A stretch of DNA of 6,450 bases from Opitutales bacterium (lineage in GTDB: Bacteria > Verrucomicrobiota > Verrucomicrobiia > Opitutales > JAIRKQ01). Shown in pieces: positions 1 through 6,450 of this stretch; position 1 is the stretch's first letter, and each line of letters starts with the position of its first letter. A program made the translations under genes and the position numbers. The DNA lies in the NCBI GenBank assembly GCA_029059365.1, contig JAIDVZ010000109.1, forward strand, positions 1-6,450. The letters run 5' to 3'. The notes below the pieces were generated by a model. That model did no database searches. It was not told the origin of the DNA and saw only the letters and a list, made by a program, of their open reading frames with translations.

Positions 1-66
1 TAGCATTAAAACAGAGCAAAAAAATTTACTTTTCATCGTAAATAAGTATCCACTTTACCAAAAAAA

Positions 67-408
67 ATGAGCGATAAAACAATTTTTGAAAAAATTATAG
101 ATCGTACAGTACCAGCTGAAATTTTACTCGAAAATGAGTACGCTATCGTGATCAAGGATATTAATCCACAAGCACCAATTCATGTGTTAATTATTCCAAA
201 GCACAGGATATTGCGAATTTCTGAGGTTAAAGAAAGCGAATCGAGTATCATTTCTAATTTATTTTTAACTGCAGCACAGTTTGCAAAAGAAAATAACATC
301 TCAGATTTTCGATTGGTCATAAACAATGGGGCGCAAGCCGGAGAAACAGTACCTCATCTGCATATTCATCTGTTATCAGGGCGCCCAATGGGCTGGCCTC
401 CAGGGTGA
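67..408 (+). CDS. HIT-family (HinT-like) nucleotide hydrolase
   Basis: This 113-residue protein has the layout of HinT-type histidine triad proteins, cytoplasmic enzymes that hydrolyse purine nucleoside phosphoramidates and related adenylylated compounds. The N-terminal part carries the family pattern KII..VPAEI (9-20), then DINPQAPIHVLIIPK (31-45). The triad HLHIHLL lies at 97-103, with His97, His99 and His101; by homology His99 is the nucleophile. The protein ends in GRPMGWPPG, the usual HinT C-terminus, so it is full length. ATG at 67 gives the normal family start, but no Shine-Dalgarno sequence is visible in the A-rich leader. It converges on the Nudix gene 19 bp downstream. The 66 bases upstream hold no gene or convincing promoter. 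The fold is certain; the physiological substrate is not. Confidence 0.93.
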   Translation: MSDKTIFEKIIDRTVPAEILLENEYAIVIKDINPQAPIHVLIIPKHRILRISEVKESESSIISNLFLTAAQFAKENNISDFRLVINNGAQAGETVPHLHIHLLSGRPMGWPPG

Positions 409-427
409 TAACAGCATAAAAAATTTT

Positions 428-949
428 TTACCAGGCTCTACTCTGGGAAATGAGCAGATGTATTATCGTCTGCTTCATTTTAGGCGAAACAAAATCTATA
501 TCCTTTATTGTATCCAATGTTGCCCATCGATATTCGGAATGTTCACGCTTATCGATCTTCACATCAACATCATATGGAACCCGACAAGAAAATCCGAGCC
601 CTGGAATTATTTTGCCACCAACCTTCATTTCAAAACAACCCAAGGGACGCCAATGGGTCGCCTTAAGTCCAGTTTCTTCCAGCAATTGCCGCCGAGCAGC
701 CGATTCAAAATCCTCATCTTCACGGACTTGTCCGCCTCCACATTCCCATTCACCGGGGGCAATTTGTCTGTTGGTCTTGCGCTTTAAAATTAAAATTTCC
801 GCATTGCGGTCAGGGCCAAGTCGGTAACAGTAAAAAGAAACATGTGTTTCTGTTAATTGAATACCATCTTCACGCAGTCCATAGGCCTGCTCTCTAAATA
901 ATGGTAAAAATAATATAAAAAAAACTATACCACGAACAAATGATCTCAT
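428..949 (-). CDS. Nudix hydrolase-like protein with N-terminal hydrophobic leader
   Basis: The protein has 173 residues from the ATG at 949. Residues 72-95 form a Nudix box (G-x5-E-x7-R-Q-L-x-E-E-x-G-L) with Gly73, Glu79, Arg87, Glu91, Glu92 and Gly94. The usual Glu after the Arg is Gln88, so the REUxEE core is altered. Preceding strands (EILILKRK 51-58, GEWECGGG 66-73) and following ones (LGFSCRVP 118-125) fit the fold. Nudix enzymes cleave nucleoside diphosphates linked to another moiety; the substrate cannot be read here. Residues 1-24 (MRSFVRGIVFFILFLPLF, then AYG) look like a signal peptide or membrane anchor, which is unusual for this family. An upstream TTG at 1000 would add 17 residues without family support, so the ATG was chosen. 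A weak GGAT precedes it. Confidence 0.85.
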   Translation of the reverse strand: MRSFVRGIVFFILFLPLFREQAYGLREDGIQLTETHVSFYCYRLGPDRNAEILILKRKTNRQIAPGEWECGGGQVREDEDFESAARRQLLEETGLKATHWRPLGCFEMKVGGKIIPGLGFSCRVPYDVDVKIDKREHSEYRWATLDTIKDIDFVSPKMKQTIIHLLISQSRAW

Positions 950-978
950 ATCACATATCCACGCGACGCTTTCATAAT

Positions 979-1007
979 AATATAGTTCGAGATAAAACAA
1001 AAGAAAA
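979..1007 (-). promoter_or_regulatory. Possible sigma70-type promoter for the Nudix gene
   Basis: On the minus strand a TATATT box (979-984, five of six matches to TATAAT) follows a weak TTTTCT element (1002-1007, three of six) with a 17-bp spacer. It would start transcription roughly 20-25 bases before the Nudix ATG at 949. The match is by eye in AT-rich DNA, where chance matches are common. Confidence 0.28.
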
Positions 1008-1010
1008 AAT

Positions 1011-1038
1011 TAGACATTTCGTTCATGTTCGCTAGAGT
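1011..1038 (+). promoter_or_regulatory. Possible sigma70-type promoter for the ACT-enolase operon
   Basis: TAGACA (1011-1016, five of six matches to TTGACA) and TAGAGT (1033-1038, four of six matches to TATAAT) are separated by 16 bp. They lie just upstream of the ACT-domain gene at 1054 and would give a very short leader. Position supports it, since this is the only non-coding DNA ahead of the operon, but the -10 element is weak. Confidence 0.3.
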
Positions 1039-1053
1039 GAGGGCCTCGGGATT

Positions 1054-2858
<1,805 letters not shown>

Positions 2859-2873
2859 TCTCACCAAAAATTT

Positions 2874-2903
2874 AAAGCTCCAAGTAAAATCTGGAGCTTT
2901 TTT
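2874..2903 (+). terminator. Rho-independent terminator after enolase, possibly bidirectional
   Basis: A perfect 9-bp inverted repeat, AAAGCTCCA (2874-2882) and TGGAGCTTT (2892-2900), with a 9-base loop, is followed by a run of six T (2898-2903, overlapping the stem end). It begins 15 bases after the enolase stop. The convergent lipoprotein gene stops at 2905, just beyond it. On the minus strand the same stem is followed by AAATTTTT, so it may stop transcription from both sides. Confidence 0.9.
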
Positions 2904-2904
2904 A

Positions 2905-3789
2905 TTACTTTACTTCCAACAGGGAATCATTTGTGGAAATAACTTTAAATGGGCGATCGCACTGCACTTTTACGCTAGATCCATCGTATAAACGACCAGA
3001 AAAATAGCGCACATTGCCATCTTCACTGTCAACAATCACGTACACCTCACCATGCGCAACAAGTTCTATAGTGCGTGGGTCCTCTATCGCGCGACAAGGC
3101 GCACCCGATACCGCTAAATGACTATCACCCTGGACATTAGTCTCAATCTGCGAAGGAACTTTTGATTCTGATACGGAATCCGACTTTGCCTCATTTGCTG
3201 GTACAACGTCTAAACACTGTCCAATAAACACGCTCATTGCATTCAGCGCCCAATCCATACCGTGCACTATCGCCTTCGGAGTTAATGAATTAACTTTGAC
3301 GCAATCATTATAATCACATATGGCGTGGAGCTTTCCGTGTTTCAAAATGGTTATCGCAGCGTTCAGGTAAATTTCCTTTTTGTCGTGATTAAATATAAAA
3401 TTTGTCACCCTAACATTTACCCGATACTCACACTCTTGCGATATTCTAACCGGCAACATCACAACTGAATATTTTCCCTTCAATCGGCTGGATAACCCAA
3501 TATAGAGCGATCGAGAAACACTCGTTTTAAACGGCTCCCCCCACCGTAATAATTCTGACCTTAAAATTTCGCAACCGTCTTTTAGTGAGACAAACTGTGA
3601 TACATCAGCATAAGCTGGGATTTCTTCTAAATCCACATGAACAACTTTTTTCCCATTGTTACACGAATTATCTGTTGCTCCCAATTCTTTAAAACCCAAC
3701 GCGTAAAACCGTGAATTATCCTTTTGTGGCGAAAATAAACAACCACAACCTAGCATACTGTATACCAATAAAAGCAAAAATTTCCTCAT
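2905..3789 (-). CDS. PqiC-like lipoprotein (ABC-transport auxiliary) with C-terminal RodZ-like domain
   Basis: This 294-residue protein begins with a lipoprotein-type leader (MRKFLLLLVYSMLGC, probable lipidated Cys15; Cys17 is an alternative). Residues about 25-190 match the PqiC / ABC-type transport auxiliary lipoprotein family: FYALGF (28-33), VDLEEIPAYADVSQFVS (52-68), and the family's (R/L)W.EP helix at 82-86 followed by S..L...LSSRL (94-103). PqiC-type lipoproteins sit in the outer membrane and dock MCE protein tunnels for lipid transport. A polar Ser/Glu-rich linker (about 195-235) leads to a small beta-rich tail (240-294) that resembles the RodZ C-terminal domain (DUF4115): D-x-x-G, SGRLYDG and PFKVISTNDSLLEV. 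The mature part has eight further cysteines. The ATG overlaps the stop of the upstream MCE gene (ATGA), and AAGG lies 6 bases before it. The family call is by pattern; the tail assignment is less certain. Confidence 0.8.
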   Translation of the reverse strand: MRKFLLLLVYSMLGCGCLFSPQKDNSRFYALGFKELGATDNSCNNGKKVVHVDLEEIPAYADVSQFVSLKDGCEILRSELLRWGEPFKTSVSRSLYIGLSSRLKGKYSVVMLPVRISQECEYRVNVRVTNFIFNHDKKEIYLNAAITILKHGKLHAICDYNDCVKVNSLTPKAIVHGMDWALNAMSVFIGQCLDVVPANEAKSDSVSESKVPSQIETNVQGDSHLAVSGAPCRAIEDPRTIELVAHGEVYVIVDSEDGNVRYFSGRLYDGSSVKVQCDRPFKVISTNDSLLEVK

Positions 3790-4721
3790 AGTGCCTTACC
3801 TGCAAAAATAGAGTTTGGATTTCTTTCCAAAAGATCGAAAAATTCCCTGATTGAACGCAACATTCTTTCTAACTGAACAAGTGCATTTTCTAAATTCTCT
3901 CGGAAACATGAATCCGAACGAATAAAATCTGATAACCATTCCATCATTTTATCTAGGTTATCCATACTATGATCCATTCGTTGATCAAATTTAGTGGTTA
4001 TGTTATCAACTGAACCGAGTATCTTCTTGATTTTTTCATCCTTTACCAGGTCCGAAAAATTATTACACGCCTCAATGAAGGACTTATTGAGCTTATAAAA
4101 ATCTACATCATCCAATCCACGAGATAACTTTACTAAAACTGAATCTATATTGCTTCCTATGCTTTCCAAATCAAGCTTTGCTAGATTCTGCATAATAGAG
4201 TCTAAACCAGCCAACAGTTCATCAAGATCAGTGCGCATAGACGGCATTTGCTGAAACTGCAGTCCGTCTATATACTTAAAAAATCGCTCATTGTCGTATG
4301 GGTAGTAGTCGATCGAAACAAATTTTTTACCAGTAACAAGGCTGTCTAGGCAAAGTTTGGCAGCCATACCGTGCGAAATTTGCTCAGCAAAAAAGGCCTC
4401 ATAATCATGCTTAACAACTCTATTACCATTTATCGTTCGAAAAGCTCCAGCATCAATCTTCAACAACACCGACGCACATGCTTCATCGGTATCTTCATCA
4501 TGAATTATATCGGTTGCTTCTACCGAACCAACCCGTACTCCTTTGAATTTTACCGGCGCTCCAATGTCTAGACCGTTTAAAGAAGTGTCAAAAAACGTAT
4601 ATAATCGAACATTTCGTGAAAAGAAATTATTCGAAGAAAAAAGAAGCAGCAACACAACAAACAAAAATATCGCAGATACGACAAATACTCCGATTCTTAC
4701 TGGACTCGCTTTCCTGCTCAC
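3786..4721 (-). CDS. MCE-domain (MlaD/PqiB-like) lipid-transport protein
   Basis: The 311-residue protein has one N-terminal membrane segment (about 8-29) followed by a single MCE domain (about 38-138), seen in LNGLDIGAPVKFKGVRVGSV (48-67), SHGMAAKL (116-123) and LVTGKKFVSIDYYP (128-141). Residues 160-300 look helical and amphipathic, suiting the needle or tunnel region of PqiB/YebT-type proteins. The ending LERNPNSIFAGKAL resembles the conserved PqiB-like C-terminus. MCE proteins are anchored in the inner membrane, span the periplasm and move phospholipids, normally driven by an MlaE/MlaF-type ABC transporter. A PqiC-like partner follows with a 4-bp overlap; no permease or ATPase gene lies in the window. 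The start is GTG at 4721, because an in-frame TAA lies directly before it; no Shine-Dalgarno is evident. A single MCE domain favours an MlaD-like build, the partner gene favours Pqi. Confidence 0.88.
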   Translation of the reverse strand: MSRKASPVRIGVFVVSAIFLFVVLLLLFSSNNFFSRNVRLYTFFDTSLNGLDIGAPVKFKGVRVGSVEATDIIHDEDTDEACASVLLKIDAGAFRTINGNRVVKHDYEAFFAEQISHGMAAKLCLDSLVTGKKFVSIDYYPYDNERFFKYIDGLQFQQMPSMRTDLDELLAGLDSIMQNLAKLDLESIGSNIDSVLVKLSRGLDDVDFYKLNKSFIEACNNFSDLVKDEKIKKILGSVDNITTKFDQRMDHSMDNLDKMMEWLSDFIRSDSCFRENLENALVQLERMLRSIREFFDLLERNPNSIFAGKAL

Positions 4722-4773
4722 TTAGGCAGACAAATATGAAATAATCTTCAAAAATGGCAACACTAAATTTTGT

Positions 4774-5361
4774 TTACGAGTGTCTCTGATGGTCCCATTT
4801 AACAAACTCTTTTTCTTTAAAACAGAACAATTCTGGTTGCTCGATTTCTTCTAAAATATCCGACAAATGTCCACTATAACCTGAAATTTTGTATTCTATT
4901 TGCTCGTTTGAGCAACTCGTTCCAAATCGACGAGTTTGCAAAAATAAAACATTAGGCGGAACCTGTTCAGCAAATATATATTCCGTTCCATCAACTGGTC
5001 GAATGAGATATCCTCCACTTCCAATACTCGTAGCTATCGGGAATCGAAACTTGGTGATATTCGCAGCCATATCTAGACTAGAATATCGAAACAAACGTAA
5101 CGGTTTATCGCATAATTTTTGCCAAACATTTATCATGGTTACGCAAAATCGCAGCCCTAAAGTTGAACCCGGACCATAACAGTAAATAATCCCTTCAAGC
5201 TCTTGAAAAGTACGACCTTGCATCGAATCGCCTACCAGGCGCGGCAATGACTCGATAATATCACCACATGCACATAAGATACCCTCAGGTGCACCATCAA
5301 GATTCGAAAATCCACACTGTATCAGCGGGGTTGATGCATCGATTACTAGATATTGTGCCAT
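4774..5361 (-). CDS. tsaB: TsaB-like protein (t6A37 tRNA modification, degenerate)
   Basis: Starting at ATG 5361 this is a 195-residue protein of the ASKHA/TsaB type. TsaB is the non-catalytic partner of TsaD in adding threonylcarbamoyl to A37 of ANN-decoding tRNAs in the cytoplasm. Supporting motifs are the opening strand YLVIDAST (4-11), GPGSTLGLR (63-71), where the family has GPGSFTGLR, and SSLDMAA (94-100). The C-terminal half is short and poorly conserved, and Cys is frequent (eight residues). A TTG at 5415 in the same frame overlaps the sctR stop and would add 18 residues, but the family begins right before the IDxST strand, so ATG is preferred; neither start has a clear Shine-Dalgarno. 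It sits 50 bp after sctR and 52 bp before the MCE gene. A diverged TsaB paralogue with another role is possible. Confidence 0.72.
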   Translation of the reverse strand: MAQYLVIDASTPLIQCGFSNLDGAPEGILCACGDIIESLPRLVGDSMQGRTFQELEGIIYCYGPGSTLGLRFCVTMINVWQKLCDKPLRLFRYSSLDMAANITKFRFPIATSIGSGGYLIRPVDGTEYIFAEQVPPNVLFLQTRRFGTSCSNEQIEYKISGYSGHLSDILEEIEQPELFCFKEKEFVKWDHQRHS

Positions 5362-5411
5362 CACACGGTCAGTGTGTGTAACTAGACCAACAAAATTTGC
5401 AAGTAAAAGGG

Positions 5412-6068
5412 TCAACGGTATGTTAGCACCAAGCCCTGTATCATCTTACCCCAACCATCGACCAAAACGAATAGCAAAAGTTTAAATGGCAATGAAATAG
5501 TCATAGGCGAGACCATCATCATACCAAGCGCCAATAGAATATTAGATACGATGAGATCGATAGCAACAAAAGGTAAGTACAACAAAAACCCTATCTGGAA
5601 AGCAGAAGTTAATTCCGTGAGGGTAAATGCCGGCAATAAAATCATAAAATCTTCTGGAGATACGTCCTTTGACAATTCCTCCGGCCAGATCCTCTGAGCA
5701 GATTTTACAAAAAATGCGCGATTATTATCAGTGGAATGCTTGCTTAAAAATTCTTGTAACGGCATCTTCAGCTTATTGACAATTTCAACCACTTCATCGA
5801 AAGAATTTACCTTGAAATCAGTGTCTGCTATCAAACGCCCGGTATCCATAATTATGGGGTGCATAATATATAAGCTCAACATGATAGCCAAACCGTTTAA
5901 CACCATGTTCGGTGGAACTTGCTGAACTCCGAGGGCATTTCGGACAAGGCTCAAAACGATAACAATCTTGACAAATGATGATATCAAAAGTGCCGCAAAT
6001 GGCGCTAATGACAGCGCAATGAGAATTGTAATTATCGATATTGGATCGTAAGTAAAATCAGTTATCAT
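5412..6068 (-). CDS. sctR: Type III secretion export-gate protein SctR
   Basis: This 218-residue membrane protein is SctR/FliP, a main subunit of the helical export gate (SctR-S-T) through which substrates enter the type III secretion channel. The family signature PAFTLTELTSAFQIGF (146-161) is intact, as are SFVKIVIVLSLVRNALGVQQ (31-50), PPNMVLNGLAI (52-62) and SPMTISLPFKLLLFVLVDGW (187-206). Membrane segments are expected around 11-32, 54-75, 158-182 and 192-212, with a soluble loop about 80-140. It lacks the cleavable signal peptide of flagellar FliP and directly follows a SctQ/FliN-like gene with no fliO, so the virulence-type (non-flagellar) form is preferred. The ATG lies 1 bp after the sctQ stop with no Shine-Dalgarno, which suggests translational coupling. 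sctS does not follow. Confidence 0.95.
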   Translation of the reverse strand: MITDFTYDPISIITILIALSLAPFAALLISSFVKIVIVLSLVRNALGVQQVPPNMVLNGLAIMLSLYIMHPIIMDTGRLIADTDFKVNSFDEVVEIVNKLKMPLQEFLSKHSTDNNRAFFVKSAQRIWPEELSKDVSPEDFMILLPAFTLTELTSAFQIGFLLYLPFVAIDLIVSNILLALGMMMVSPMTISLPFKLLLFVLVDGWGKMIQGLVLTYR

Positions 6069-6069
6069 T

Positions 6070-6450
6070 TTATATAAATTTTGTTATTTGAACGCCAATT
6101 TTACCATCAACATCCACCAATTGCCCATATCCAATCAGAGTACCGTTTGCACGGATTTCAATGGAATCTTCAGTTGGATTTTGACATACAAAAGTATATC
6201 CGTCCTTCAGTGCATCTAATTCTCCCAGAGTCATCTTTTGACGACCAGTCTCAAAAGTTAGGGTGATATTAAGGTTGTCAACTGGTACATTAAGGGACTT
6301 TTTTCGACGTGTAGTTTTACTAAAATCAGGGCCTTTTAATTTATTTATTTGGGCTGTATCTCCCGAATTTTCCGCTTCTTCTGCCACCGGAGCTTCTTCT
6401 GCCACCGGAGCTTCTTCTGCCACCGGAGCTTCTTCTGCCACCGGAGCTTC
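6070..6450 (-). CDS. sctQ: Type III secretion C-ring protein SctQ (FliN-like), 5' end missing
   Basis: The reading frame is open to the window edge, so the start lies outside; 126 residues are visible. The C-terminal 75 or so form a SpoA/FliN surface-presentation domain: LNVPVDNLNITLTFE, KMTLGELDALKDGYTF, IEIRANGTLIGYGQLVDVDGKIGVQI. SctQ builds the cytoplasmic sorting platform (C-ring equivalent) that receives substrates and binds the ATPase-stalk complex. The visible N-terminal part is a run of EAPVAE hexapeptides followed by a basic patch (TTRRKKS). A GTG at 6441 lies inside the repeat and reads as Val, so it should not be taken as the gene start. An internal start giving a short SctQ-C product is conceivable, but no ribosome site supports it. 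sctR follows 1 bp later. Flagellar FliN is less likely because of the Q-R order without fliO. Confidence 0.85.
   Translation of the reverse strand, partial: EAPVAEEAPVAEEAPVAEEAPVAEEAENSGDTAQINKLKGPDFSKTTRRKKSLNVPVDNLNITLTFETGRQKMTLGELDALKDGYTFVCQNPTEDSIEIRANGTLIGYGQLVDVDGKIGVQITKFI
6374..6450 (-). repeat. Perfect 18-bp tandem repeat within sctQ
   Basis: Four identical 18-bp units (6374-6391, 6392-6409, 6410-6427, 6428-6445) and five bases of a fifth run to the window edge. The plus-strand unit is gcttcttctgccaccgga. In the coding frame each unit gives one hexapeptide of the series EAPVAE, an acidic, flexible Ala/Pro/Glu linker. No base differs between copies, so the array looks recently expanded or homogenised. 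Its true length is not visible. Confidence 0.97.

Noticed and set aside
416..444. Terminator between the HIT and Nudix genes
   Set aside because: There is an A6T6 palindrome and a 4-bp CCAG/CTGG stem on the minus strand, but no stem strong enough to support a call.
326..827. Plus-strand ORFs of 153 and 125 residues opposite the Nudix gene
   Set aside because: They overlap the HIT 3' end or lie antisense to a gene with a clear Nudix box, and their translations show no family motifs.
1039..1047. GAGGGCCTC palindrome before the ACT gene as an operator
   Set aside because: Arms of only four bases around one centre base occur by chance; there is no second copy nearby.
2952..2959. GCGATCGC octamer as a HIP1-type repeat
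   Set aside because: I saw a single clear copy, inside a coding region, so there is no evidence of an over-represented motif.
5362..5415. TTG start at 5415 for the TsaB-like gene
   Set aside because: It would overlap the sctR stop neatly, but the added 18 residues lie before the usual family N-terminus; the ATG at 5361 fits better.
6439..6441. GTG as the start codon of the FliN-like gene
   Set aside because: The same codon occurs in each repeat unit, the frame stays open to the window edge, and no Shine-Dalgarno precedes it; the gene continues outside the window.
6374..6450. CRISPR-like array
   Set aside because: The 18-bp units are contiguous with no spacers and lie in frame inside the sctQ coding region, so this is a coding tandem repeat.

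Overview
This is an AT-rich window from a bacterium that carries a non-flagellar type III secretion system (T3SS). It combines sctQ and sctR, an MCE-domain protein with a PqiC-like lipoprotein, and a tandem-ACT protein of a kind I associate with Verrucomicrobiota. That suggests a host-associated member of the PVC group, perhaps Verrucomicrobiota (Opitutae/Puniceicoccales-like) or a Chlamydiota relative. The taxon is an inference; no rRNA gene or marker here settles it.

Left part (1-2858): a HIT-family nucleotide hydrolase (+) converges on a Nudix protein (-) with a hydrophobic N-terminal leader. A divergent intergenic region of about 104 bp (950-1053) separates the Nudix gene from a short plus-strand operon. 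That operon holds a small protein with two ACT-like domains, then enolase. A clear hairpin terminator (2874-2903) follows enolase and lies between two convergent transcription units.

Right part (2905-6450): five genes run on the minus strand, packed as one probable operon. In transcription order they are sctQ (its 5' end lies beyond the window), sctR, a TsaB-like gene, an MCE/MlaD-PqiB-like gene, and a PqiC-like lipoprotein gene. sctQ and sctR are 1 bp apart; the MCE and lipoprotein genes overlap as ATGA; the other gaps are about 50 bp. The operon therefore joins a secretion-export core, a putative tRNA t6A-modification subunit and an envelope lipid-transport pair. The expected sctS/sctT and the permease/ATPase partners of the MCE protein are not seen here.

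Points most worth a second look: a perfect 18-bp tandem repeat coding for an acidic linker in SctQ; a RodZ-like C-terminal domain on the PqiC-like lipoprotein; a Nudix protein with a probable export signal and a Glu-to-Gln change in its Nudix box; an enolase with an insertion of about 12 residues; and an ACT protein that has lost both ligand-loop glycines. I see no RNA gene, insertion sequence or CRISPR array. No non-coding stretch is longer than about 105 bases.
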